From assembly GCA_022791815.1 (NCBI GenBank), contig JAAVZU010000047.1:1-64000 (forward strand): a stretch of 64,000 nucleotides of DNA, given 5' to 3'. Below the pieces are notes generated by a model that was not told the origin of the DNA, ran no database searches, and worked only from the letters and a program-made list of their open reading frames with translations. Shown here piece by piece: positions 18,554-27,692 of the stretch. Both the position numbers and the translations under genes were made by a program. The DNA is from Lachnospiraceae bacterium (GTDB lineage: Bacteria; Bacillota; Clostridia; Lachnospirales; Lachnospiraceae). Position 1 is the first letter of the stretch. Each line of letters starts with the position of its first letter.

Positions 18554-20989
18554 TTATGCATCGAAATTCATTAATGCATATATTTCTTTTTGTACGTTGT
18601 ATAACCTTGCATTTCTATTTATCTTTACATACTTGTAATACATGTATCCTGCAATTTCATCTTCATGGGAAGAGACAATTACTTGTGTTTTAGGAAATTC
18701 CGTTTTTAATATCTCAATTAAAGAAGCAATATTCAAATCATCCATGGATTGACATGGATCGTCGATTAAAAATACATCTATATTGGAATGGGATATTTTT
18801 CGAAATGCCAGCATCAATGCAATATTTACAACCGCTTTTTGCCCTGCACTAAACTTTTTCGTAATATCCTGCCTTTCTTTTGCCTTTACACCTGTATTAC
18901 ATAATTTAAATTGTGTTAACTGTTCTTCTCCCGTATAACAAAATACGCCTAAACCGTTTTGATGTGTTTGAATTAGTTTTCCACTATAAATATATAATGG
19001 TATCTCAATTAACTTGGATATATCATTTTTATATTCCTTTTGAGATTCTATCTTACAACTTAACAATTTATCCAATTTCTTTTCTCTGATATACCAATCT
19101 CTAATTTCATTTATGTTCTTTTCGAATTTCTTTCGCTTTTCTGATATATCCTTGCTTTTTTGTTCCATAAATAACCAATCCAGTTGTTTTATCTTTTTTT
19201 CCAGTCTGATACATAATTCTGCAATATCTATTTCTTTTAAATCTGTCAGATACTCCTTATTTTCGTTATAAAGGACTTCATCTAAGTTATCTTTACCCGC
19301 CAAAAATTTTTTTGCTTGTTCCACAATTTTTTCAAGTTGTGCTATAATTTTTTTAGACTTCTCTTCCAACTGATTTAGATTGGCAATATCTGTATAAAAA
19401 TTTTTATCTTCTAACAATTCTTTTGCTTCATTTACTTCTGGAACTTCCTCCTGTAATTCACACATAATAAGATACTTCTGACAATATTGTTGGTATTTGC
19501 CTGAATCTTTTTCAAAATCTAAAATATTTTCTCTTGTCTCAAAATTAAAATCCAATTGTTGAGAAATATCCTTCAGTTCCTTTTGAATACGATCAATTTC
19601 ATTTTTTATCTCATCATGCACATCCTTTAATGTGCTATTTAACATATTTTTCATTGCATCGAAGGATTTTTGATATTCTTTTATTGCATCAGAAAGATTT
19701 ATATTGCTATTATCTTTTTCATAATCATGTCCACAAGTTGGGCATACATTCTGAAATATCTCCTCCACTAATTTTTCCTTTCCTGCAATTTCTCCTCTTG
19801 CCTTTTCTATTTGTATATAAATCTGTTCTCTTTCATCTGCCTTTTCTGTATAATCTTTCTTCTTTTTCCTTAATGACTGGATAAATGCCAGTTGTTGTTC
19901 ACTTAAATATCGTTCCTCTAAATCCTTAGTCATTAAATTGTTTTCACTTTGTATCAATTCTGCAAGGTATATCTTTTTTTCATATTCTTTTTTATACTCT
20001 TGTAAAAGAGCAGATTCAAATTTTGAGAGTACTATCTTTTTTACTAAATTGCTATTTCCTTTTAGTTCTTCTGCAATTTCACAACATTTTTTCGTTTGAT
20101 AAACATCCATTTGTTTTACAAATTTATAGAAATTTTCTGCTTTTATTTTATACTGGTCAAAAGGTTCTTTGCTGTTATACTCCTCCTTGTCCCATAGAAT
20201 CTCCATTTTTTCCAATATTTTGCCACATTCTGGTTTTTCGCCAATAATGTCCTTTTGCTCCCCTTTTGTGTCCTTATATAATTGTTTTATATCCTTTTCT
20301 TTTTCTCTAATTTTTTCTTGAAGCTTTTTCTTTTCTTCTTCTATATCATCAAAGTAAGTATCACACTCTGCATCAATGAATTTATTCAAAAAGTTTACCC
20401 GTTCTGCATCCTTCTGAAATATAATATTGAAACCATATTCCTGTTGGATATAATTTTTCTTCAACCACTCCTTCACATTCTTTTCACCAAATTCATTTGC
20501 AATATCTTCCGTTCTAACTTTATGATATTTACCTTCTCCAAGTTCTTTCTTAAAATTTTCCAAATTAAATTTTCCAGAAATAATATATGCATCAAAGTCC
20601 TTTGCCTCTTCCTTTAAATCATTTCCCTTACTTGCCATACCTTTCTTGGTATATCTTAAAACTGTCTTCATTTTATTGTTTTCATCTACAAATTCCACTG
20701 CAACAAATGCCTCTTTGCTCAAATCACTAATAATAACATGATCTATAAATTTATTATTCTTTTCTGCATATACACTTAATTCCAGTTGCCCTGTTAAGGC
20801 AAAGGCAATTGCCTGAAAAATACTGGTCTTACCATATCCATTTGGTCCTGTCAGGATCATGGACTTATAAATTGCATCTTCTTTGCTATGAAAATCAATG
20901 GTAATATAAGAATCTCTCTCCTCCGGCATAGCAGAAAAAGATTTAAAGTTACAAATATGTATTTTATAAATATAATATGTATTATTCAT
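18554..20989 (-). CDS. SMC/Rad50-like ATPase of an ABC-3C-type defence system
   Basis: About 811 residues from the ATG at 20989; a GTG at 20998 overlapping the upstream stop is an alternative. Walker A is GPNGYGKTS near residue 50. A long coiled coil is interrupted by a zinc-hook-like CPTCGHDY near residue 410. The ABC signature FSAGQKAVVNIALML, Walker B VFLIDDPCQSMDD and H-loop VIVSSHEDE lie in the last 120 residues. The three-gene order (nuclease-like protein, middle component, ATPase) with near-overlapping ends matches ABC three-component anti-phage or conflict systems. The ATPase would sense invading DNA and activate the nuclease; this is inferred from the family. Confidence 0.8.
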   Translation of the reverse strand: MNNTYYIYKIHICNFKSFSAMPEERDSYITIDFHSKEDAIYKSMILTGPNGYGKTSIFQAIAFALTGQLELSVYAEKNNKFIDHVIISDLSKEAFVAVEFVDENNKMKTVLRYTKKGMASKGNDLKEEAKDFDAYIISGKFNLENFKKELGEGKYHKVRTEDIANEFGEKNVKEWLKKNYIQQEYGFNIIFQKDAERVNFLNKFIDAECDTYFDDIEEEKKKLQEKIREKEKDIKQLYKDTKGEQKDIIGEKPECGKILEKMEILWDKEEYNSKEPFDQYKIKAENFYKFVKQMDVYQTKKCCEIAEELKGNSNLVKKIVLSKFESALLQEYKKEYEKKIYLAELIQSENNLMTKDLEERYLSEQQLAFIQSLRKKKKDYTEKADEREQIYIQIEKARGEIAGKEKLVEEIFQNVCPTCGHDYEKDNSNINLSDAIKEYQKSFDAMKNMLNSTLKDVHDEIKNEIDRIQKELKDISQQLDFNFETRENILDFEKDSGKYQQYCQKYLIMCELQEEVPEVNEAKELLEDKNFYTDIANLNQLEEKSKKIIAQLEKIVEQAKKFLAGKDNLDEVLYNENKEYLTDLKEIDIAELCIRLEKKIKQLDWLFMEQKSKDISEKRKKFEKNINEIRDWYIREKKLDKLLSCKIESQKEYKNDISKLIEIPLYIYSGKLIQTHQNGLGVFCYTGEEQLTQFKLCNTGVKAKERQDITKKFSAGQKAVVNIALMLAFRKISHSNIDVFLIDDPCQSMDDLNIASLIEILKTEFPKTQVIVSSHEDEIAGYMYYKYVKINRNARLYNVQKEIYALMNFDA

Positions 20990-20994
20990 TTCTA

Positions 20995-21714
20995 TCACTC
21001 ACTTTCTAACTCTTTTATTTTCTTTTCTATTTCTCTCTCATCTTTTTCACTTAACTGTATTTTTTCTAATAATGTATCCACACTATTTTTTTCTACTAAT
21101 AAATCAAAAAGACCATCTGCTAAAACATTTACTTTTTCTCTTAACATATCTTCTATAGACATATCTAATCCTTCTATATCAGATAAGTTCCAAAAAGGAA
21201 GTTTAATGCACATTCTGGTTAAAAGGTCATAACCTTTATTAGCATTCTCCTTAAACTCACAAAAATAATTATAGTTCTGCAGTATACCAGAAATATTCTT
21301 TATAGTATAATTTCCATCCAGTATAGCCTCTAAAGCAGCACGCTCTTCTTCTGCATACCAGAGAATATATTTTCTGCAATAATATTGATTTTCTTCTATA
21401 TTCAAAATTAACTTTCTCTGCTTGTCAGAAATGTGATCCTGCTGATTGGCAATATACTCCTTTTGTTTTACTAAAAGTATCATAACCCAATTAGATTTCT
21501 TCGCTTTTTCCACAGTATCTGTTTCATAAACTTCCTGACTCACTTCCAACAATTCATTTAAAGTATTTTCATTTAATTCAGTTTCCATAATCATATACAT
21601 ATCATCAAACTCGTTTGTATATATCTTTTTCACAAATTCGTTCTTTACTATTTTTTTTATTTCATATTCATAAAATTTATTTTCCCTGAAAATATTATCT
21701 AGCAACTCTAACAT
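20995..21714 (-). CDS. ABC-3C middle component (MC1-like)
   Basis: 239 residues with GGGAGGAGAGCATT-ATG. It is a mostly helical, acidic protein with KKSNWVMILLV and a KLILNIEENQYYCRKYIL segment of the kind seen in ABC-3C middle components (an acidic-aromatic-CRK motif). The C-terminus is a short coiled coil (SEKDEREIEKKIKELESE). Its stop overlaps the start region of the ATPase gene, so the two are probably translationally coupled. It would bridge nuclease and ATPase. The subtype assignment is uncertain. Confidence 0.6.
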   Translation of the reverse strand: MLELLDNIFRENKFYEYEIKKIVKNEFVKKIYTNEFDDMYMIMETELNENTLNELLEVSQEVYETDTVEKAKKSNWVMILLVKQKEYIANQQDHISDKQRKLILNIEENQYYCRKYILWYAEEERAALEAILDGNYTIKNISGILQNYNYFCEFKENANKGYDLLTRMCIKLPFWNLSDIEGLDMSIEDMLREKVNVLADGLFDLLVEKNSVDTLLEKIQLSEKDEREIEKKIKELESE

Positions 21715-21727
21715 AATGCTCTCCTCC

Positions 21728-23224
21728 CTATTCTACTTTTGTAACAAAGTTAATTGTTGAAATATCCATAAAAGATGGGTGTTTTTGTTCTTCCTGTATC
21801 TCCTTTTTTTTCATTATGCTATGAATCTCATCTTGTTGTATTTCACTTTGGAATTCTTTTGTTAGGATCTTATCGTAATCTTTATAAATTTCCACATGCT
21901 CTAAAAAATTATTTATAATATTTGTTTTCATACGTTTTTTACCGCTTTTACCTCCCGAAATAATACTAGACAAAAATATGTTTTTATCCTTAAATTCCAA
22001 TATTTTTCTATCCAGCAAGTTTAACTCCCTTTTATACTTATTAAACACATCTTGTAAAAACTCTAACCTAACATTTGCTATTTTATTACTTATGGATTTA
22101 TATGGATCTTCCACATTAAATACTGGAAATTCCAGACTCATATTATCTATAATTTCTTTCATGTCCCAGTCCTTGATCGTCCCAAACACACAATCTCTAT
22201 CCTCACAATATTCACCATGATCCGAACTACAATCAGAACAAACATCTTCTTTTATTATCTCTAAAAATTCTTCCCGTCTATCCCATAAAAGTTTTTGCCA
22301 TTTATAATTCGTATTCTCTGCATCCAGAAATGCATTTTTTAAATCTTTTAAAGAAAGAAAAAATTTATCTCCTTCTGCCTTTGATTTTAGGGACATCATA
22401 ATACTATAAATTTTGCAATATAGTTTATCTAAAATTTCTGTCTCTAATAGACTTTTATTTCTTTTTATATAAGGCTCTGCACCTTGATGAGGAGCTGATA
22501 ACGTTTTAATCAAGTTCTGACATTCTCCTGCCAGACTATTTATTGGACAGGACAAAAATTCTAAATTTTGGTAAAACTCTTTGTAATCATTTTTTTGTCT
22601 ACCTAACTTATCGCAAACCACCTGAATGCATTCCTTACAAATACATTGCGTTTCATCCACAGTATTATATTGATAGTTTTTTGTTTCTATCCACTTTCTT
22701 ATATAACTTCTGATGGTCTTTAGTTTAGAACTTCCGTTTTGCAAACTAAGATTACTTTTCCAATAATCTGTATCCTCTACATTACTTTCTAATTCTCTTA
22801 ATTCACTAATAAACTTTTCTTCTATGTATTCTTTATAGATTTGTTCAAACTCTGATTCTGAAAATTCTGCTAAAGGAGTAGATTGCTGGGGTTCATCAAA
22901 TACAATCTTCCACTTTGTATCATTCTGCCCTGACAATTTATATTGCAAAATAAAGTTTTGTAGTATCTCTTTTCTATTTGCATTAGTAAGTGTCTTTTTC
23001 ACCTGATAAATCTCTTCTGTTCTGCCATTGTCTTCAATCACAAAATCTTCCAACCACTCTATTTTGGCAATAACCTGTTCTGGTACAACCTTTTTGTTTT
23101 GAAATCTATCCCAAATAAACTCCAAGTACTTATAAACTGCAACCATAGCCTGATAATGATAGCCTTGCCAACTAGGTATCGCATTTCGCCTTTCGTTATA
23201 TAATGCTTGTACAAAATCTTCCAT
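21728..23224 (-). CDS. DUF4297/Cap4-like nuclease subunit of the ABC-3C system
   Basis: 498 residues. The N-terminus has a PD-(D/E)xK-like pattern: WQGYHYQAMVAVYKYLEF, then EWLEDFVIEDNG, then EEIYQVKKTL, the Gln-x-Lys being the usual last element in DUF4297/Cap4 nucleases. The middle carries two Cys clusters (CICKECIQVVCDK and CSDCSSDHGEYCEDRDC) that may bind zinc, and the rest is helical. It is the first gene of the three-gene defence unit. DNA cleavage on activation is inferred from the motif set. Confidence 0.7.
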   Translation of the reverse strand: MEDFVQALYNERRNAIPSWQGYHYQAMVAVYKYLEFIWDRFQNKKVVPEQVIAKIEWLEDFVIEDNGRTEEIYQVKKTLTNANRKEILQNFILQYKLSGQNDTKWKIVFDEPQQSTPLAEFSESEFEQIYKEYIEEKFISELRELESNVEDTDYWKSNLSLQNGSSKLKTIRSYIRKWIETKNYQYNTVDETQCICKECIQVVCDKLGRQKNDYKEFYQNLEFLSCPINSLAGECQNLIKTLSAPHQGAEPYIKRNKSLLETEILDKLYCKIYSIMMSLKSKAEGDKFFLSLKDLKNAFLDAENTNYKWQKLLWDRREEFLEIIKEDVCSDCSSDHGEYCEDRDCVFGTIKDWDMKEIIDNMSLEFPVFNVEDPYKSISNKIANVRLEFLQDVFNKYKRELNLLDRKILEFKDKNIFLSSIISGGKSGKKRMKTNIINNFLEHVEIYKDYDKILTKEFQSEIQQDEIHSIMKKKEIQEEQKHPSFMDISTINFVTKVE

Positions 23225-23356
23225 CCTACGTACCTCTCTTTCTCTTTATTCACAAAAAAACCTTTTGTTTTCTGTCTTAGTTAGTAAGTTGTATTATTTC
23301 TTATTTTTTACATATTGCTTTATTTTCTTTAATTCTTTTTTTGCTTCTCTCTTCAA

Positions 23357-23677
23357 TCATTTATTTTTTTCACCAATCTGTTCCATAAATTCATTATATG
23401 CCTCATTTATCTTTTTTTCGCATATCCCATTCCATATCTCAATATACTCTTCTCTTTTTTCAAATTTTGCTGGTTCCATTTCACCTCCAAACCCCACACT
23501 ATTTTCAACAATTCCTTCTGCATTTGATATTGCAATTTCATTTGGACAATATGTATAACTAAATTTAGAACATTCCCAACAATGCACTCCAAATTTCAAT
23601 GTCCCATTACATGGATATGTATTTCTCTCTTTATTTCCATCGCAAAATCCCTCCATTATGAAGTGTTTCATATTCAT
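23357..23677 (-). CDS. Small Cys-rich protein of unknown function
   Basis: 106 residues: MNMKHFIMEGFCDGNKE, a CWECSKFSYTYC cluster at about 33-44, and a charged helical C-terminus. Four or five cysteines in the N-terminal half suggest a zinc site. It lies between the defence genes and the immunity-like cluster. No family was recognised; a small immunity protein or a component of the neighbouring system are both possible. Confidence 0.4.
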   Translation of the reverse strand: MNMKHFIMEGFCDGNKERNTYPCNGTLKFGVHCWECSKFSYTYCPNEIAISNAEGIVENSVGFGGEMEPAKFEKREEYIEIWNGICEKKINEAYNEFMEQIGEKNK

Positions 23678-23731
23678 TTTTAAACACCTTCTTTCCTGAT
23701 CAATTTCATTTATTAATTCAAAAAAACATAA

Positions 23732-24334
23732 TCAGAACATTTTCTCTATATCAGAAAATAAGCAGTGGAAAACTTTTACTTCTCCTTCGTAATGCAGTTC
23801 TGTTTCAATATCTGGAACAATTTTATGAGCAATACTCCTATCTATCTTTAAAAGCCCTTCCAATGATAATTTGTTTGTTAAAATTTTCATCTCATTTTCA
23901 TTCACAAATTCTTCTGCATCATAACAATGAAAATCCCATTTGTTGCTATCAGATTGTTTCAGTGTCTCTATAACATAAATATAGTAACAATTATCAAGCA
24001 AACTTATATACACTTCCAAATCCAGACGCCTTCCATTAAGGGCGGCTAATAACTCTTGATCATCATCTAAAATAGGTTGATTTTTATGTAATAAAACAGA
24101 AAAATGTACGCTGGGATAATCCGTATTTCTCCACTCTTTTATATAATTATCTGGAAATACATACTGCATAATTTCATAAACTTTTTTATTCACTTTATCT
24201 CGCAACTTCACGTCCTTCATGACAGTTTTATATTTTTTATATTCCTCTGTATTTTTATATACTTTATCCTCATAACTGCAATTTTTAGGATAATACAAGT
24301 TTATATTTTCTATAATCTTTCTATAACTTTCCAT
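23732..24334 (-). CDS. Hypothetical protein in the immunity-gene cluster
   Basis: About 200 residues from the ATG at 24334 (GGAG 8 bases upstream); two in-frame starts lie just before it. It is a soluble acidic alpha/beta protein with HFSVLLHKNQPILDDDQELL and LEVYISLLDNCYYIYVIETL strands. No recognised domain. The location downstream of a VgrG-toxin and next to a broken gene of similar size suggests an orphan immunity protein. Confidence 0.4.
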   Translation of the reverse strand: MESYRKIIENINLYYPKNCSYEDKVYKNTEEYKKYKTVMKDVKLRDKVNKKVYEIMQYVFPDNYIKEWRNTDYPSVHFSVLLHKNQPILDDDQELLAALNGRRLDLEVYISLLDNCYYIYVIETLKQSDSNKWDFHCYDAEEFVNENEMKILTNKLSLEGLLKIDRSIAHKIVPDIETELHYEGEVKVFHCLFSDIEKMF

Positions 24335-24357
24335 TATCATCACTCCAACCTTTACTT

Positions 24358-24664
24358 TTATACTAGTAAAAACAAATCGGGTAATCCTGCTTTATAAGAT
24401 ACAAGAACATTAAAATTTCTATTACCAATATAACAATCCAAATATTCCAACAATTTTATTACAAGAGATTCTTGACTTTCTCCTTTTGCATATAATTTCA
24501 TATACTTTTTTTGTTTCACTCCTGATGTATGAATATCAAATATACTTTTACAAATCCTTATAATATTATTTTCTAAAATGTCTTGTACCGAATTCTTCTT
24601 TAGAAAGTGTTCCTAAAAAATAACTATCCATTTTCTCTCTTAATTCGTTAATATCATATTTCAA
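24358..24664 (-). pseudogene. Frameshifted remnant of a small (about 100 aa) immunity-type gene
   Basis: From a TTG at 24664 with an AAGGGGTG ribosome site, the frame reads KYDINELREKMDSYFLGTLS, then KEEFG, and stops early. A shift near 24585-24590 moves into a second frame that reads ENNIIRICKSIFDIH..., SGVKQKKYMKLYAKG..., EYLDCYIGNRNFNVLVSY, and ends at the TAA at 24358. Together the pieces look like one protein of about 100 residues. Family unknown. Confidence 0.55.
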
Positions 24665-24697
24665 GTATTGTCACACCCCTTTCTCCTTGTTCTTTCC

Positions 24698-25990
24698 TTA
24701 ATCCTCTAAAAACATTTCTTGAAAATGTTTCTTATGTCTTTCTAAATAAGTCTCCTCTGTTACAAACTGCTCCAAAGTCTCTTTTTCTATGGTACATGCA
24801 TCATAAGTAAGATTTGTATAGCCTTCTTTAAACTCGTCCCATTCCTCTTTATTCCATTCACTATGTAATATTTTGACTATTTTATCTATCTGTTGTTCAT
24901 ATTTTTTATTGATTCTTAGCTTTACTAAATTATCTCCAACATCATAAGCATCTTCTCTTGCGTATAAAAGATAATAAAACCATTCTTCATGTTTCATAAA
25001 CTCTCTGGCTAGTAAAACAAATCCTCTAAAACCTCCAAATTCACAACACAATGTGGCTGAAAAATAGGAAAACAAATACCATTGCCATTCACCTATTTCC
25101 TTATTTGTTTCTTTTTCCTGAACCAATGTAATCCATTGCTCCATTGCCAAAGCTGGATTTTTCTTCAAAGTTTCTACAATTACATCCATTTTCTCCTTTT
25201 TTTGCTTTTCCTCAAAATTCTTTTCTAGATTCCAACTTTCTTCTTTTTCCAAATCGTTTACAAACTCTCCAAAACCATCTTCTCCCAGCCATCTTTTAAA
25301 TTCTGTGTAGTGTTTTATATATTTTTCTTCGTCACCCACACACAAATATATCCAAAACCAATTTTGGGCAAACTCTTCCCATTTATTCCTATCACTCCGA
25401 AACCGTTCCAAAAAATACTCCATTTGTTTCACTGCATATTCTATATTACCCTCATAGAGATTTGCCTCGACACATCGAAAAAACAAATTAACATCTTCTA
25501 TTTCCATACCTGCTGTTTTATACATTTCCAGATAAGTATCCATAAATTCCCTTGTCTGTCCCATCTCCCGATATATAGCATATTCTTCCTTATTCGATAA
25601 ATCCATAATATAACTACTTAGTTCTTCTAACTCTGAAAGCATATATCTAATATCCTCTTTTTTCTTTAAAACCTGCATTTTTATATGTAATGTATTTATC
25701 ATTTCCTGACGATGGTAATTCAAATTATAGACAAATTTTATCTTTCTGCTAAGATACTCTCCATCATCTCCCTCTGGATTATACATAAGTAATGTTCCAT
25801 CATTCCAATAATTAGCAAAAACATAGGTTCCAGCCTCTGTCTGTTTTGTATATACCACATTATCTGGTACTTTATTTATAAGCTCTTCCATAATTAGCAA
25901 AGCTTGTCCTTTGTCTGCTTTTTCTTTTTCACCTTTATACCTTTCGATATCATTTTTCTTATTTTTTTGAAATAATTTTTTTAATAACAT
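24698..25990 (-). CDS. Hypothetical helical-repeat protein
   Basis: 430 residues behind GGAGGAAAAA-ATG. The N-terminal about 90 residues include strands (NVVYTKQTEAGTYVFANYW). The rest is a series of helix pairs rich in Trp and aromatic residues (FVLLAREFMKHEEWFYYLL, WEEFAQNWFWIYLCVGD) that resemble a TPR/HEAT-like solenoid. No signal peptide or membrane helix. It is in the region downstream of the VgrG-toxin with other immunity-type genes. Immunity protein or effector chaperone are both possible. Confidence 0.5.
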   Translation of the reverse strand: MLLKKLFQKNKKNDIERYKGEKEKADKGQALLIMEELINKVPDNVVYTKQTEAGTYVFANYWNDGTLLMYNPEGDDGEYLSRKIKFVYNLNYHRQEMINTLHIKMQVLKKKEDIRYMLSELEELSSYIMDLSNKEEYAIYREMGQTREFMDTYLEMYKTAGMEIEDVNLFFRCVEANLYEGNIEYAVKQMEYFLERFRSDRNKWEEFAQNWFWIYLCVGDEEKYIKHYTEFKRWLGEDGFGEFVNDLEKEESWNLEKNFEEKQKKEKMDVIVETLKKNPALAMEQWITLVQEKETNKEIGEWQWYLFSYFSATLCCEFGGFRGFVLLAREFMKHEEWFYYLLYAREDAYDVGDNLVKLRINKKYEQQIDKIVKILHSEWNKEEWDEFKEGYTNLTYDACTIEKETLEQFVTEETYLERHKKHFQEMFLED

Positions 25991-25999
25991 TTTTTCCTC

Positions 26000-27023
26000 C
26001 TATTTTCCAAACCTTACAAGAATTCCTGAATTTTTATAGTAAACTATATAATCTGGTCTTTTAAAAACATCTGTATAATATCTATAAACGGCTTCTGGCA
26101 ACTCTATCTTCTTATTGTCTAATTCTGTTCCCTTTGAAAGAACTGCATAATAGAGATAAGCGTCTCCTCTACGTGCAGCGGTTTGCTCATACTCAAAAGA
26201 AACTTCTGCATTTTCTATTAATACAGCCCCCTCATATAAATCTAAACAAGCACAATATATCTTTTGAGGTCCTTGGAAAAACCAAAAACAGCAATTACTA
26301 TGGCAGAAATACCTATTCTACGTCTATCTTTCTCATATATACCTGTTATTAGATTAGTAAAAAATACAATAATACAAACAATACTTTTCCAGATTAGACA
26401 ATATATGGCAGAAATTCCAAAACGTGATGACCAAGGACAAAATATCATTATTCCTAAAACAATCATTACATTCGTTCCTACTAACATCCAACTTCTGCTC
26501 TCAAAATAATTTTCATCTTTATATATAGTAAGTATATGAAAATTGTTCTCTCTTTCACAGCCTACCACAGTGATCGTATCCCCTATTTCAATGTCATATC
26601 TATCTATTTGACATGAATAGCTATACCCACTTTCCTCACCAAATTTTCTGCATTTCACTAAATAATAGCATTCCCCTGTTTCTTCTTTCTTTTTTTTCAT
26701 AACAATTCCTGATGTTTTCCATATTGTTCCTTCATATTTTTCAACAATGTCATCATTTAGGAACCAGCGATAGAACATCAACATAATTCCCAATACCGCT
26801 GTATACAAAACAGAAATAAAATATACCCTATTTTATAAGCTGTTGATGTGTATTCCACGATAATAAACACAGACTGTATTATTCTTAATATGTATGCTGG
26901 AATTACACATAGCAAAGCTATTCTTAAATATAAGATTTCCCGTAGATCATTTTGTTTTATTTTTTGTATTTCTTTCTTTTCTAGTACCTCTGTCCATTCT
27001 TTATTTATGCCTTCTTTTCCCAA
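26000..27023 (-). pseudogene. Frameshifted membrane protein (DUF3592-like), immunity-type remnant
   Basis: Three successive frames join into one protein of about 340 residues. Frame one starts at 27023 (MGKEGINKEWTEVLEKKEI, then a membrane helix). It passes near 26830, at the run ATAAAATAGGG, into the frame that reads VLYTAVLGIMLMFYRWF and continues through a soluble domain (YSCQIDRYDIEIGDTITVVG) and two more membrane segments. A second shift at the T run near 26280 passes to a frame reading KIYCACLDLYEGAVLIENA and ending VYYKNSGILVRFGK at 26000. Its layout resembles the intact neighbour 27001-27588. Confidence 0.6.
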
Positions 27024-27588
27024 TATTTTTCTCTCGTTTCTTCTTAACCCTATACCTTTTTCGCAAAATAAAGTATTTCATATCTGGTGTAATCACTGTA
27101 ATATATTCACCATTATATTTCTTTGGATGAAAATTTTTAGAATACTCCTCTTCATCAATTGTTTTTGATTCGCTAACACCATCTGCACCATATTGAAAGG
27201 TAATGGTATATTTATCCACATATCCCGAATTTCGCCATTCACGTTTTTTTTCTACAAAAGTAATTCTAGCATTGCAAAATTTTGTTTCACCAAATATTAA
27301 TTTAAAAATACGTACTATATATAAAACTAAAACAAAAGTACATATTCCAAAAGCCACTAAAAACAATCCAAGAAAAATCTTATCTTCAATATTATAATTA
27401 TCTAATTTTACACCATTTTTAAAATTTACAAACTCTCTTCTAATAATAAAAATATATCCCAATAATAGAAAAAGATTTGGACCAATAAAATGAAATGAAC
27501 AGAGCATTGTTTTTAGTGATTTTACTCTTAGAGAAAATGTTGCATCTTCCCAATTTGTGGTTGCATATATATTTTTTCTTTTTTCCAT
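27001..27588 (-). CDS. Two-helix membrane protein, DUF3592-like; possible immunity protein
   Basis: 195 residues with AAAGGAGTAGAAAACAC-ATG. Two membrane helices (FHFIGPNLFLLLGYIFII and KIFLGLFLVAFGICTFVLVL) are followed by a soluble beta domain (ARITFVEKKREWRNSGYVD, KYTITFQYGADG) of the sort found in DUF3592 proteins, and a basic tail. It is the first gene after the VgrG-toxin of module B (about 100-bp gap), the usual place for an immunity gene. If so, the toxin would act on the membrane or periplasmic side. Its 3' end overlaps the start of the broken paralogue at 26000-27023. Confidence 0.5.
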   Translation of the reverse strand: MEKRKNIYATTNWEDATFSLRVKSLKTMLCSFHFIGPNLFLLLGYIFIIRREFVNFKNGVKLDNYNIEDKIFLGLFLVAFGICTFVLVLYIVRIFKLIFGETKFCNARITFVEKKREWRNSGYVDKYTITFQYGADGVSESKTIDEEEYSKNFHPKKYNGEYITVITPDMKYFILRKRYRVKKKREKNIGKRRHK

Positions 27589-27692
27589 GTGTTTTCTACT
27601 CCTTTATAACAATTCTTATACACCAATTCGTTTATAATTTTAAAATTTATATTTATTAAAACTATAATTACCTAAGCACAAAATATATTAAG

